A DNA stretch of 64,000 bases from VBWE01 sp943372645 (GCA_943372645.1 CALRZN010000008.1:1-64000), one strand, 5' to 3'; counted from the stretch's first letter, positions 31,879 to 41,529 are shown. The notes: generated by a model not told the origin, from the sequence alone. Translations and numbers: made by a program.

Positions 31879-34518
31879 TTATTTTTCGTCGTCAGTAGGT
31901 TCAACATCCGTGCCATCCTCGGTTTCGGCCTCGTCGTCGGTTTCCGGTTCATCGGCATCATCATCGGCAGTATCCACAACAACGGTTGTATCCACGGCAC
32001 CGTCAACCGCCACGTGTTCTTCTTCCGGATCGGTTTCAACTACGGTTATGGCCGCAATTTCGTCGTTTCCGCCCAGGTTGATCAGGCGAACCCCCTGTGT
32101 GGCCCGACCCATTACACGCAGATCGGCAACCAGCATGCGGATGGTAATACCGTTTGCGGTGATAATCATGAGGTCTTTTTCATCCGAAACGGCTTTAATG
32201 GCTATGAGTTTACCGGTTTTCTCGGTAATGTTCATGGTTTTAACGCCTTTGCCGCCGCGGCTGGTTACGCGGTAAATGGCTTCGCCGTTTTCATCATCCA
32301 CGGCCGAGCGTTTGCCATAGCCGCGTTCCGAAACCACCAGCACCTGCGGACGGTTGTCGCGCGGAATGGCTACCATGCCGATTACTTCATCGTCTTCGTT
32401 CACCATTTTGATGGCGCGTACACCCGAGGCGTTACGGCCCATGGCGCGGAATTTCACTACCTGCTGGCCGTCGCGCATAATGGTCTGTTCAAAACGAACC
32501 ACGCGCCCGTACTTCGAGGCAATCATAATCTGGTCGTCCTGGCTCACCAGTGCAGCTTCCAGCAGCGTATCCCCGTCGCGCACAGTAATCGCATTGATAC
32601 CGTTTGCACGTGGACGCGAATAGGCTTCCAGCGAGGTTTTCTTCACGATGCCTTTTTTCGTCACCATCACAATGTAATTGTTGTTGATGTACTCGGCTTC
32701 GCTCAGGTTTTTAACAATGATGTATGCTTTTACCTTATCGTCGGGCGGCAGGTTAATCAGGTTCTGGATAGCGCGGCCTTTCGAGGTTTTATTTCCTTCC
32801 GGAATTTCATAGGCACGCAGCCAGAAACAGCGGCCCTGTTCGGTAAAGAACAGCAGGTACGCATGCGTATTCGCCACAAACAGGTGTTCCACAAAATCTT
32901 CTTCGCGGGTAGCCGATCCGCGTGAACCGCGGCCTCCCCTGTTCTGGGTCCGGTATTCGGTAAGCAGCGTGCGTTTTACGTAGCCGAGGTGCGAAATGGT
33001 AACTACCACATCTTCGTCGGCAATGAGATCTTCAATACGCTGGTCATCAGCCGAGTAAACGATTTCCGAGCGGCGTTCATCACCGTATTTCTCCCTGATT
33101 TCGTTCAGCTCGTCTTTTATAATAGCCATACGCAGGTTTTCGTCGGCAAGTACCTCTTTCAGGTAATTGATCAGTTTCATCAGGTCGTCGAACTCGGCGC
33201 GGATCTTGTCGCGTTCCATGCCGGTGAGTACGCGCAGGCGCAGTTCAAGGATGGCGGCCGACTGCAGTTCCGAAAGGCCGAAGTTGGACATGAGTGCCTC
33301 TTTGGCATCATTCGGGGTGGCGCTTTCGCGGATAATGCGGATCACTTCATCGAGGTGATCGAGTGCGATCAGGTAGCCCTGCAGGATGTGGGCGCGCTTT
33401 TCGGCCTGGTCAAGATCGTACTGCGTGCGGCGTACCACTACTTCGTGGCGGAAATCCACGAAATTGGTAATCATGCCTTTCAGGTTCAGCATCACCGGAC
33501 GGCCGCCCACCAGGGCGATGTTGTTGATGCTGAAGGAGCTCTGCAGTGCGGTGTATTTATAAAGGTTGTTGAGCACCACATTGGCAATGGCGTCCTTTTT
33601 CAGTTCATACACAATACGCATACCGTCGCGGTCGCTTTCATCGCGCAGATCCGAAATCCCTTCCAGTTTCTTTTCGTTGATGAGCGCAGCGGTGGCGGCA
33701 ATCATGTGCGCCTTGTTCACCAGGTACGGAATTTCGGTAACGATAATCCGTTCGCGGTTGCTGTTCTCCATCGTTTCGATGGTGGCTTTGGCGCGCATCA
33801 CTACGCGGCCGCGGCCGGTTTCGTAAGCATCGCGTACGCCGCTGTAGCCGTAAATGGTGGCACCTGTCGGAAAGTCAGGTGCTTTTACGTACTTCATCAG
33901 CCCTTCAATATCAATCTCCCGGTTGTCTATGTAAGCAATAATGGCATTGATAACCTCGGTAAGGTTGTGGGGCGGCATGTTGGTTGCCATACCCACGGCA
34001 ATACCCGAAGCGCCGTTGATGAGCAGGTTCGGAATGCGGGTCGGCATTACCGTCGGTTCTTCGAGCGAATCGTCGAAGTTGGGACGGAAATCAACTGTGT
34101 TTTTATCAATATCAGCCAGTATTTCCTCGGCAATTTTGCGGAGGCGGGCTTCGGTATAACGCATGGCAGCCGGCGGATCGCCGTCGATGGAACCGTAGTT
34201 CCCCTGCCCGTCTACCAGCGGATAACGCAGGCTCCAGTGCTGGGCCATACGCACCATCGTGTCGTAAACCGAGCTGTCGCCGTGCGGGTGGTACTTGCCC
34301 AGCACCTCACCCACAATACGGGCTGATTTCTTATACGGACGGTTTGACATAACGCCCAGCTCGAGCATACCGAACAGCACCCGGCGGTGAACCGGTTTCA
34401 GTCCGTCGCGTACATCGGGCAGTGCGCGTGATACAATTACCGACATCGAATAGTCGATGTAGGCGGTTTTCATTTCATCTTCAATGTTGATTGGAATAAT
34501 TTTTTCTCCGTCAGCCAT
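31879..34518 (-). CDS. gyrA: DNA gyrase subunit A
   Basis: The 879-residue cleavage/reunion subunit of gyrase. The N-terminal winged-helix and tower domains begin IDYSMSVIVSRALPDVRDGLKPVHRRVLFGM. The catalytic tyrosine is Tyr121 (PPAAMRYTEARL). The quinolone-resistance region reads HPHGDSSVYD, with Ser and Asp at the two classical positions, so no common resistance substitution is seen. The C-terminal beta-pinwheel starts near residue 505; the GyrA box is degenerate (QNRGGRG instead of QRRGGKG). The final about 50 residues are a very acidic tail (mostly D, E, T, V), longer than in enterobacterial GyrA. The gene has no gyrB beside it. Confidence 0.97.
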   Translation of the reverse strand: MADGEKIIPINIEDEMKTAYIDYSMSVIVSRALPDVRDGLKPVHRRVLFGMLELGVMSNRPYKKSARIVGEVLGKYHPHGDSSVYDTMVRMAQHWSLRYPLVDGQGNYGSIDGDPPAAMRYTEARLRKIAEEILADIDKNTVDFRPNFDDSLEEPTVMPTRIPNLLINGASGIAVGMATNMPPHNLTEVINAIIAYIDNREIDIEGLMKYVKAPDFPTGATIYGYSGVRDAYETGRGRVVMRAKATIETMENSNRERIIVTEIPYLVNKAHMIAATAALINEKKLEGISDLRDESDRDGMRIVYELKKDAIANVVLNNLYKYTALQSSFSINNIALVGGRPVMLNLKGMITNFVDFRHEVVVRRTQYDLDQAEKRAHILQGYLIALDHLDEVIRIIRESATPNDAKEALMSNFGLSELQSAAILELRLRVLTGMERDKIRAEFDDLMKLINYLKEVLADENLRMAIIKDELNEIREKYGDERRSEIVYSADDQRIEDLIADEDVVVTISHLGYVKRTLLTEYRTQNRGGRGSRGSATREEDFVEHLFVANTHAYLLFFTEQGRCFWLRAYEIPEGNKTSKGRAIQNLINLPPDDKVKAYIIVKNLSEAEYINNNYIVMVTKKGIVKKTSLEAYSRPRANGINAITVRDGDTLLEAALVSQDDQIMIASKYGRVVRFEQTIMRDGQQVVKFRAMGRNASGVRAIKMVNEDDEVIGMVAIPRDNRPQVLVVSERGYGKRSAVDDENGEAIYRVTSRGGKGVKTMNITEKTGKLIAIKAVSDEKDLMIITANGITIRMLVADLRVMGRATQGVRLINLGGNDEIAAITVVETDPEEEHVAVDGAVDTTVVVDTADDDADEPETDDEAETEDGTDVEPTDDEK

Positions 34519-34712
34519 GTTAAAATGTCAGTCTTTTACGTATTGTATGGTATTTGATATTGCCTGCTTAATGTTAGAAAATGATTTCTACTTAAGGAGC
34601 CCGAAATTACTCATTATCCACACGTAAATGAGCATTTTTTTGCTTCATAGTTATTAACATTTTTTCGTGCAAAAAAGGCAATCTGTTAACAATAGAATGG
34701 AATTATCCCGAA

Positions 34713-34720
34713 TACCTTTG
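34713..34720 (+). promoter_or_regulatory. -7 promoter box of clpC
   Basis: TACCTTTG, a full consensus match, lies 83 bp before the clpC start. No clear -33 was found, and no CIRCE-like or other heat-shock operator was recognised. Confidence 0.45.
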
Positions 34721-34803
34721 AGAAGGCTTAAATTCTTCGTAAATTCGAAACTTTAGGCAGGAAGGTCGAACCAAAAAAAAGAACCAAAACGGACCACAAT
34801 TTT

Positions 34804-37353
34804 ATGGAAGCAAAATTCTCACCCCGGGTAAAAGATGTAATTACCTTCAGTCGTGAAGAAGCATTACGGCTCGGACATGATTATATCGGCACCGAACACC
34901 TGTTGCTGGGTATCATACGCGAAGGCGAAGGCAGCGCCATCAAACTGCTGCGGAGCATCGGCATTTCACTGCCCGATCTGCGCAAGGAAGTAGAGTCAAT
35001 GACTGCTGCTTCTTCCCGCAAAAGCAATAACAACCTGAGCAACATTCCGCTTGTGAAACAGGCCGAACGCGCACTGAAGATCACGTACCTTGAAGCCAAA
35101 ATTTTCAAGAGCAATGTGATCGGCACTGAGCACCTGCTGCTTTCGATCCTCAAAGACGAAGACAGTGTTGCCACCAAAGCCATGCTCAAATTCAATATTG
35201 ATTACGAAACCATAAAACGCGAAATAGAAGTGAACGGAAGTAACCTCGGCATGGAACCACGTGCAGAAAATCCCCAGGGCGGTCCCCCGGATGAAGAAAA
35301 CGAAGAAGAAGGTGCATTCGGCGGTGCGCAGAAACGCATCGACAATACGAAGTCGAAAACACCGGTGCTGGATAATTTCGGCCGCGACCTGACCAAAATT
35401 GCCGAAGAAGGCAAACTCGACCCGATTGTAGGCCGTGAAAAAGAAATTGAACGCGTGTCGCAGATTCTTTCGCGCCGCAAGAAAAACAACCCGATCCTGA
35501 TCGGTGAACCCGGTGTGGGTAAATCGGCCATCGCCGAGGGCCTTGCACTACGCATTGTGCAGAAAAAAGTATCGCGCGTGCTGTTTAACAAACGCGTGGT
35601 TACACTCGATCTTGCTTCGCTGGTGGCCGGTACCAAATACCGCGGCCAGTTTGAGGAACGCATGAAAGCCGTGATGAACGAGCTGGAAAAATCGCCTGAC
35701 GTGATCCTGTTTATTGACGAGATCCACACCATTATCGGTGCGGGTGGCGCAAGCGGCTCGCTGGATGCCAGCAACATGTTTAAACCGGCCCTCGCCCGCG
35801 GCGAAATCCAGTGCATCGGTGCAACCACACTCGACGAGTACCGTCAGTACATTGAAAAAGACGGTGCGCTCGAACGTCGTTTCCAGAAAGTAATTGTGGA
35901 ACCGACCACGCCGGAAGAAACGCTCCAGATTCTTTACAACATCAAGAGCAAGTACGAAGATCACCACAACGTAAATTATACCGACGAAGCCCTCAAGGCC
36001 TGTGTATCGCTTACTTCGCGTTACATCACTGACCGTCATTTGCCCGACAAGGCCATTGACGCGCTGGATGAATCGGGATCGCGTGTGCACATCACCAATA
36101 TTAAGGTTCCGAAAAATATCCTCGAAATTGAAAAACAGATTGAGGAAGTAAAAGAAGAAAAGAACCAGGTGGTGCGCAGCCAGCGTTATGAAGAAGCGGC
36201 ACGCCTGCGCGACAAAGAACGCCAGCTGCAGGAACAACTCGAAGCAGCCAAAAAAGCCTGGGAAGAAGAAACCAAAAACAACCGCGAAACCGTTTCGGAA
36301 GAAAACGTTGCTGAAGTGGTTGCCATGATGACCGGCATACCGGTACAGCGCGTTTCGCAGAACGAAGGTTCGAAACTGGCAAACATGGGCGAAGAGCTCA
36401 AAGGCAAAGTAATCGGCCAGGACGAAGCCATCAAAAAAGTGGTGAAAGCGATCCAGCGTAACCGCGCGGGTCTGAAAGATCCGAACAAACCGATTGGTAC
36501 GTTCATCTTCCTCGGTCCTACCGGCGTTGGTAAAACCCAGCTGGCCAAAGTGCTTTCGAAATACCTGTTCGATAACGAAGATTCACTCATCCGTATTGAC
36601 ATGAGTGAGTACATGGAGAAATTCGCGGTTTCGCGCCTCGTGGGTGCGCCTCCCGGATACGTGGGATACGAAGAAGGCGGACAGCTGACCGAAAAAGTGC
36701 GTCGCAAACCCTACGCCGTGGTGTTGCTTGATGAAATTGAAAAAGCGCACCCGGATGTGTTCAACCTGCTGCTGCAGGTGCTCGACGACGGACAGCTTAC
36801 TGACAGTCTCGGCCGCAAAGTGGATTTCAAAAACACGATTGTGATCATGACGTCGAACATTGGCACCCGCCAGCTGAAAGATTTCGGTACAGGCGTTGGT
36901 TTTGCCACTGCATCGAAAAAAGATGCTGCGGTAAACGATGAACATTCGAAAGGCGTACTTGAAAACGCATTGAAAAAAGCGTTCGCACCGGAGTTCCTGA
37001 ACCGTATTGATGACGTGATCATGTTCAACTCGCTTGGCCGTGATGAAATTCACAAGATCATCGACATCGAACTCAGCAAACTTTATGGCCGCATCAGCCA
37101 GCTCGGTTACAACATTGAACTGACCGAAAAAGCGAAAGACTTTATTGTGGACAAAGGGTACGATGCACAATACGGTGCCCGCCCGCTGAAACGCGCAATC
37201 CAGAAATACATCGAAGATCCGCTGGCCGAAGAAATTGTAAAAGCCGGCATCAGCGAAGGCGACGAAGTGAAGATTGATTTGAATGAAGCCGCTGATGATG
37301 TATTGATCCAGGTTTCGAAACCGAAACCGAAGAAGAAGAGCAAGGAAGAATAA
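34804..37353 (+). CDS. clpC: ATP-dependent Clp protease ATP-binding subunit ClpC
   Basis: An 849-residue AAA+ unfoldase that feeds ClpP. Two Clp N-domain repeats (about 1-145, each with 'IGTEHLLL') precede an acidic linker (155-175), the first AAA domain with Walker A GEPGVGKS (234-241) and 'LFIDEIHTIIGAG', and a UVR-type middle region ('RYEEAARLRDKERQL', about 460-475) that marks ClpC rather than ClpA. The second AAA domain follows, with GPTGVGKT near 575, 'VVLLDEIEKAHPDVFN' and sensor 'NRIDDVIMF'. The C-terminus is lysine-rich (KPKPKKKSKEE). It is monocistronic, and clpS lies 1.2 kb downstream on the opposite strand. Confidence 0.96.
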   Translation: MEAKFSPRVKDVITFSREEALRLGHDYIGTEHLLLGIIREGEGSAIKLLRSIGISLPDLRKEVESMTAASSRKSNNNLSNIPLVKQAERALKITYLEAKIFKSNVIGTEHLLLSILKDEDSVATKAMLKFNIDYETIKREIEVNGSNLGMEPRAENPQGGPPDEENEEEGAFGGAQKRIDNTKSKTPVLDNFGRDLTKIAEEGKLDPIVGREKEIERVSQILSRRKKNNPILIGEPGVGKSAIAEGLALRIVQKKVSRVLFNKRVVTLDLASLVAGTKYRGQFEERMKAVMNELEKSPDVILFIDEIHTIIGAGGASGSLDASNMFKPALARGEIQCIGATTLDEYRQYIEKDGALERRFQKVIVEPTTPEETLQILYNIKSKYEDHHNVNYTDEALKACVSLTSRYITDRHLPDKAIDALDESGSRVHITNIKVPKNILEIEKQIEEVKEEKNQVVRSQRYEEAARLRDKERQLQEQLEAAKKAWEEETKNNRETVSEENVAEVVAMMTGIPVQRVSQNEGSKLANMGEELKGKVIGQDEAIKKVVKAIQRNRAGLKDPNKPIGTFIFLGPTGVGKTQLAKVLSKYLFDNEDSLIRIDMSEYMEKFAVSRLVGAPPGYVGYEEGGQLTEKVRRKPYAVVLLDEIEKAHPDVFNLLLQVLDDGQLTDSLGRKVDFKNTIVIMTSNIGTRQLKDFGTGVGFATASKKDAAVNDEHSKGVLENALKKAFAPEFLNRIDDVIMFNSLGRDEIHKIIDIELSKLYGRISQLGYNIELTEKAKDFIVDKGYDAQYGARPLKRAIQKYIEDPLAEEIVKAGISEGDEVKIDLNEAADDVLIQVSKPKPKKKSKEE

Positions 37354-37435
37354 TCGTATGCTACACCCGCCCCCTTCGACTGCGCCTGCGAAAAGCAGGC
37401 TCGCTCAGGAGGACGGATGTGATTAAAAAAATAAG

Positions 37436-37471
37436 ATCCCGGTGAACGAAAACTTCACCGGGATTTTTTTT
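37436..37471 (+). terminator. Terminator of clpC
   Basis: ATCCCGGTGAA and TTCACCGGGAT form an 11-bp stem with a 7-nt loop and run directly into eight T residues. Confidence 0.9.
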
Positions 37472-37477
37472 GCAGGC

Positions 37478-37611
37478 ATATGCTGCTTCGCAGCATATTG
37501 CACTTTTACGGAACCTGGCTTTTGCTGCTTTGCAGCAATTAGCCTTTTTTTAGTTGCTTTTCCTGGGACTTTTGTGACCATTGGGACATGCCGACCATGT
37601 CCCAATGGTCA
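37478..37611. repeat. Cluster of three perfect hairpins between clpC and the M48 gene
   Basis: Three perfect hairpins stand in a row: ATATGCTGC-TTC-GCAGCATAT (37478-37498), TTGCTGC-TTT-GCAGCAA (37522-37538) and TGACCATTGGGACATG with a CCGAC loop (37575-37611). The last has a 16-bp stem. They lie between two terminators, so they may be pieces of inserted repeats rather than expressed RNA. Nothing else was seen in this 329-bp gap. Confidence 0.75.
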
Positions 37612-37623
37612 GCACAAAAAAAC

Positions 37624-37657
37624 GGCTGCCTTCCTGATAGCTATCGGGAGGGCAGCC
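37624..37657. terminator. Bidirectional terminator between clpC and the M48 gene
   Basis: GGCTGCC / GGCAGCC arms with a GATAGCTATC core, and T-runs on both strands. It lies 26 bp behind the M48 gene stop. Confidence 0.8.
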
Positions 37658-37682
37658 TGTTTCTTTTTTGCTTTTATAGCTT

Positions 37683-38492
37683 CTACGGCGTAGTTGGCTT
37701 TTTGTAGTATTTCTGTGCGGTGGGCAGAAACTTTTTGATGTCGGCGATGCGGGTTTTATCGCTGGGGTGAGTGCTCAGGAATTGCGGTCCGCCTGCTCCG
37801 CCGTTGGCGGCCATGCGTTCCCAGAAGGAAACGGCTGTGGCGGGATCATAACCGGCAACGGCCATAAATACGAGTCCGAGTTTGTCGGCTTCGGTTTCGT
37901 GTTTGCGTGAATACGCCAGTGCACCGAGGCCAGCGCCTACGCCGTAAATTTTTTCAAATGCGGCCTGGTTTTGTCCGGCTGCACCTGCAACAGCGCCTAC
38001 CACCTGCCCGCCTGCATTGAGTACGGCTTTCTGGCTCATGCGCTCGTTACCGTGGCGTGCAATGGCGTGTGCAATTTCGTGGCCCATTACAACGGCCAGT
38101 CCGTTTTCATCTTTGGTAACCGGCAGCAGCCCGGTATAAACGGCTACTTTACCGCCAGGCATACACCAGGCGTTAACGGTTTTATCGTCCTTCACCAGGT
38201 TAAATTCCCACTGGTAGCCGGATACGCGTTTTATTTTTCCGATGGATTTGAGGTGGCTGGTAACAGCTGCTGAAATTTTGTTGCCCACTTTTTTCACCAT
38301 CACCGTTTGCTGATCGTTGGCGGGCACAACCTGTGCGGTTGCAAGAAACTGCCGGTAGTTGGTTAGACCCAGTTTCATCATTTCCGATTCCGGAAACACC
38401 TGGGTTTGCACACGGTTCGTAATAGGTACACGGGAGCATGAAAAGCCCGTTACCATAATGATGGCACAAATGGCCAGTTGCGTACGCTTCAT
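37683..38492 (-). CDS. M48 family metallopeptidase lipoprotein
   Basis: A 269-residue zinc protease anchored in the periplasm. The signal ends in a lipobox VTGFSC with Cys19. The zinc-binding motif is HEIAH (138-142) with the third ligand in ETEAD (Glu201). The block 'VNAWCMPGGKVAVYTGLL' is the typical M48 strand before the active site. LoiP/BepA-like members of this group act in outer-membrane quality control. Context gives no direct partner, although it lies among proteolysis genes (clpC, clpS). A glycine/alanine-rich stretch (160-180) follows the HExxH motif, as in other small M48 proteases. Confidence 0.92.
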   Translation of the reverse strand: MKRTQLAICAIIMVTGFSCSRVPITNRVQTQVFPESEMMKLGLTNYRQFLATAQVVPANDQQTVMVKKVGNKISAAVTSHLKSIGKIKRVSGYQWEFNLVKDDKTVNAWCMPGGKVAVYTGLLPVTKDENGLAVVMGHEIAHAIARHGNERMSQKAVLNAGGQVVGAVAGAAGQNQAAFEKIYGVGAGLGALAYSRKHETEADKLGLVFMAVAGYDPATAVSFWERMAANGGAGGPQFLSTHPSDKTRIADIKKFLPTAQKYYKKPTTP

Positions 38493-38568
38493 AATTTATT
38501 CAGTTTAGTGGATCAATAGAACGTGCGTAACCTGCAGATTTGCAAACCGTGTGCCGTTCTGTTTTATC

Positions 38569-38859
38569 CTATTCGATAACGGCCGACAATCCGCGATCGA
38601 GCAGCGCGGTGCACATGGGTTCCAGCTTGTTGAAATCGCCGCGTTTAACAGCGCACTTGCCGGTGTTGTGAATGATAATGGAACACTGCTCGGCCTGCAG
38701 CATTTCGTGGCGACACACTTTGATCAGCGAATCAATAACGTGTTCAAAGGTGTTTACATCATCGTTATAGATGATCAGGTCTTTCTGTTCTTCGATTTGA
38801 TCCAGTACCTCAACGAGTTCTTCGGTTTCGGTACCCGGATATGCATTAACAGGTAGCAT
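38569..38859 (-). CDS. clpS: ATP-dependent Clp protease adaptor ClpS
   Basis: A 96-residue adaptor that delivers N-degron substrates to ClpC/ClpA. Family motifs are present: 'LIIYNDDVNTFEHVIDSLIKVC' and 'AEQCSIIIHNTGKCAVKRG', the latter in the position of the usual 'Ixh..G.a.v..G' segment. The ATG at 38859 (MLPVNAYPG) is chosen over the upstream ATG at 38913, because the promoter box at 38889-38882 lies between the two and the extra residues do not look like ClpS. Its presence so near clpC is consistent with use of ClpC as the partner. Confidence 0.9.
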   Translation of the reverse strand: MLPVNAYPGTETEELVEVLDQIEEQKDLIIYNDDVNTFEHVIDSLIKVCRHEMLQAEQCSIIIHNTGKCAVKRGDFNKLEPMCTALLDRGLSAVIE

Positions 38860-38881
38860 ATTGTAAAACAATTTATTCCTG

Positions 38882-38889
38882 CAAAGGTA
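38882..38889 (-). promoter_or_regulatory. -7 promoter box of clpS
   Basis: TACCTTTG on the minus strand, 22 nt before the chosen clpS ATG at 38859. Confidence 0.55.
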
Positions 38890-38932
38890 AGGAAAAAGCA
38901 GTGAATCTGTCAAATAAAAGCCGGCTTATCCA

Positions 38933-39940
38933 TCAAATCCGGGCAATGTGCTTTTGCAGATAATCCAATATTTCGGCATCCGAAAAAGCGTACGCCAGTT
39001 CGAAACGTTGCTGTGTTTTCTGCCCCATAAGCGATGGCCGGAAGCGCAGTGTATTGTGCAGGCTGCCGATGGGACCTTCGCCGTTGTATATGAGCAGTAC
39101 CTGTGTACCTACAAATTCGCCGAGGTTATTCACCCCCGAATGTTGGGTGATAATGAGGGTGCTGTTCGCACATTTTTCAAGTATCACCGCGTTGTCAGCA
39201 GTAATGTGCAGTTCGATATTGCCTTTGGCTTCCAGCGCCAGCACCTGCGACGGGTGCCCGCAGATCAATACTTTATTGAAATAGGGTCCCAGTTTTTCAG
39301 CCAGCTGCTGGTAATCCCACGGGCCGCCGTTGTTGTCGGAAAATTTTGCGCCTTTCGAACGCGGAAAAATGACCACGTTGTTTTCTTTTTTGCCGCCGTA
39401 CACTTTGCTGAGGTCATACCCCTGCGTGTAAGGCTTGCGCAGCAGCCAGTTGCGATGAATGAACCAGTAGTAAAAATCATCGCCGATGTTCCAGAACGGA
39501 GCGATTCCCCGCTTTGCTTTTTTATTAAATGCTGCAATAACTTCCTGCACATCTTGCGGCGGAATGGCGCTGTTTGAACGCGGCGCCACTTCCGCAAAAA
39601 AATCGCGGAGCGGCGTAAATTCATGAATGATGGACTGGCCGCTTTCATCAACCAAAAATGGTTTGTGCAGTTCCATGCCGCAGTAATGGATTTTCACCCC
39701 GCGCCGGTGCAGGTACGCCAGGAATGGTAAGGTATGCGCCAGAAAGTGGCCGAACTCGCCTTTGAACGGACCATAATAACAGCGTTTGAACAACAGTGTC
39801 ATTTGCAGGCGCCACCAGGCTTTTCGGTTGCCGGCAAAAATGCGCATACGAAATGTGAACAACGCCCAGCCTTTCAGTTTGTGAAAACTGATGTATCCGT
39901 TTACATCGGACAGCGGCGAATCAGGGATAATTTTTCTCAT
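38933..39940 (-). CDS. Putative surface-polysaccharide glycosyltransferase
   Basis: A 335-residue cytoplasmic protein. The C-terminal half looks like the nucleotide-sugar-binding half of a GT-B enzyme: 'NNVVIFPRSKGAKFSDNNGGPWDYQQLAEKLG', 'KVLICGHPSQVLALEAKGNIEL' and 'EKCANSTLIITQHSGVNNLGEFVGTQVLLIYNG'. The last segment resembles the 'S.liit.dSG...lA..lg.p.v.l.g' stretch of heptosyltransferase-type (GT9-like) enzymes. The N-terminal half is unrecognised. It overlaps the preceding gene by 4 bp and is the last gene of a three-gene unit with an aminotransferase, so it probably helps build a capsule or O-antigen-like glycan. The exact reaction cannot be assigned. Confidence 0.65.
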   Translation of the reverse strand: MRKIIPDSPLSDVNGYISFHKLKGWALFTFRMRIFAGNRKAWWRLQMTLLFKRCYYGPFKGEFGHFLAHTLPFLAYLHRRGVKIHYCGMELHKPFLVDESGQSIIHEFTPLRDFFAEVAPRSNSAIPPQDVQEVIAAFNKKAKRGIAPFWNIGDDFYYWFIHRNWLLRKPYTQGYDLSKVYGGKKENNVVIFPRSKGAKFSDNNGGPWDYQQLAEKLGPYFNKVLICGHPSQVLALEAKGNIELHITADNAVILEKCANSTLIITQHSGVNNLGEFVGTQVLLIYNGEGPIGSLHNTLRFRPSLMGQKTQQRFELAYAFSDAEILDYLQKHIARI

Positions 39941-41520
39941 GGCCTGCCGATTCGTTCATAAACCAGCTCCAGCATTTTAGCAGCAACCGGGGCGGTACTT
40001 CCCTCCTGCCCGCCTGCTTTGCCCAGCTGCAGCAACTGTACCGCTTTTGATTTCAGTTCATCCAGCCTGCTGATGTGAAAAATGGTTTTGTCATCAACGG
40101 CATAAACGATGGATTGTTCGCGTTCTTCATAGGTGATGGCCGGTACGCCAAACCAGCGGCTTTCGATGGTAACTGTTGAGCCAAGTGTTACCGTAAGGTC
40201 TGAAATGCGCAGCTGATCGTACAGGCGGTTTACACCATTGTCATCTGCGGGATGCGTAAGCAAAACCCGTTCGGGTGCAGCCTTTTCCAGGAAGGTCCAG
40301 TCGCTGCGGCGCTCCACCGGGTGCAGGCGGATGATGAGGTACTGATCCGGATTTTGTTTTATGAGTTCCACCAGCGTTTCTGCAACGCGGTAGCGGTACG
40401 AAAAATCGGCATGCACGGAATAAAACGAAATGACTTTGCGGTGTGCAGGTGCATCTTTTAAAAACGCATCAAACGCGCCGCTGTACACATAACCTGCAAC
40501 GAGGTCCTGCTTGAGGTGGCCGGTTACCTGCAATTGTTCAGCAGCTATGCCGCAATGCGTGTGCAGCATGGTTTTCATCTGCTCGTCCCACACGCACCAG
40601 CAGTCAAATACATTATCGCGGTTATGCGGGTCTTTGTTTTTGGTACCGTTATGCGAATTGATCGTGGTAATTCCTTTTGCGCGGGCCTGCAGCGCGGTGA
40701 TGATGCCGTAACCGGTATTTTCCTGCGCGAGCAGAAACAATGCTTTCAAACTACCGGAAGCAAAGTTGGCTTCATTAACATGGATGGCATTGATCAGCTC
40801 GCTGCGGATGGCGATCAGTTTATACAATTCAGCTGCGGTAAACCATTTGCCTCCTTTGCGGATATCGCCGAGTGAAAAGCGGTTTGGCATTACACGGTAA
40901 CCTTTCCGGAAATCGGACACGCCGGGAATGTCGCGCATTTTTACATGGCCGTGGTGCAGCCAGTTGCTGAAAAACGCATACGGCTCATCCGTAATCGTGT
41001 CAAGCAGGGTTTTGTAATACACCAGGTGTTCGTTTGCATTTACTGCAAACCCGATGCGGGCCGTGTTGTGGATGTGTACAGGCGCCGGTTCGTTCATAAA
41101 CCGGTGGTTCCACCAGTGTTTCCTGATTTTGTAATATGCTGCAGCCTGTAATTTTACAGAAGAAACCCGCGGTTCATACACAAACATGTGGTTGCTGCCG
41201 GGCAACTGTTTGCAGGCATACGCCAGCATATTTTCGATGCGGTTGGCCCAGAAAAAATCTTTGTTCAGCGCATCCAGCAGCGGAATGCCGTTGTACGTAA
41301 AAAAAGCCGGGCTTTTTTCAGCCCAGTGCTGCAGGCGTTTTTTGGTGTGTGTAAAACTCCATTCAAATGCAGCGCGGTCGAAATCGTTTGCATTAACAGC
41401 TGTGAGCGGTGCGCAGTTTATTTTTTCCGTATTCCCGTAATACACAATGGTATCGCAGCCCGCTTTTTGGGCTTGCTGCAGGCTGGCCGAGGTAACGTAA
41501 AAACAAACGTAACAGCGCAT
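39937..41520 (-). CDS. Capsule-polysaccharide-type GT-B protein
   Basis: A 527-residue protein. The C-terminal part contains 'HPVERRSDWTFLEKAAP', 'LRISDLTVTLGSTVTIESRWFGVPAITY' and an upstream 'LQVTGHLKQDL', the pattern seen in CDP-glycerol glycerophosphotransferase-like and KpsS/capsule-type GT-B proteins. In these the 'S-D-L-x-V-T-x-G-S-T/S' loop contacts the nucleotide. The N-terminal 200 residues ('MRCYVCFYVTSASLQQAQKAG') are unrecognised. It overlaps the downstream gene by 4 bp and follows the aminotransferase gene by 9 bp. An activity in surface glycan or teichoic-acid-like polymer synthesis is inferred from family and context. Confidence 0.65.
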   Translation of the reverse strand: MRCYVCFYVTSASLQQAQKAGCDTIVYYGNTEKINCAPLTAVNANDFDRAAFEWSFTHTKKRLQHWAEKSPAFFTYNGIPLLDALNKDFFWANRIENMLAYACKQLPGSNHMFVYEPRVSSVKLQAAAYYKIRKHWWNHRFMNEPAPVHIHNTARIGFAVNANEHLVYYKTLLDTITDEPYAFFSNWLHHGHVKMRDIPGVSDFRKGYRVMPNRFSLGDIRKGGKWFTAAELYKLIAIRSELINAIHVNEANFASGSLKALFLLAQENTGYGIITALQARAKGITTINSHNGTKNKDPHNRDNVFDCWCVWDEQMKTMLHTHCGIAAEQLQVTGHLKQDLVAGYVYSGAFDAFLKDAPAHRKVISFYSVHADFSYRYRVAETLVELIKQNPDQYLIIRLHPVERRSDWTFLEKAAPERVLLTHPADDNGVNRLYDQLRISDLTVTLGSTVTIESRWFGVPAITYEEREQSIVYAVDDKTIFHISRLDELKSKAVQLLQLGKAGGQEGSTAPVAAKMLELVYERIGRP

Positions 41521-41529
41521 AGTATAAAG

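Noticed and set aside
37423..37605. A 60-codon Lys-rich minus-strand frame
   Set aside because: It is made of hairpin repeats and the clpC terminator read backwards, with no promoter.
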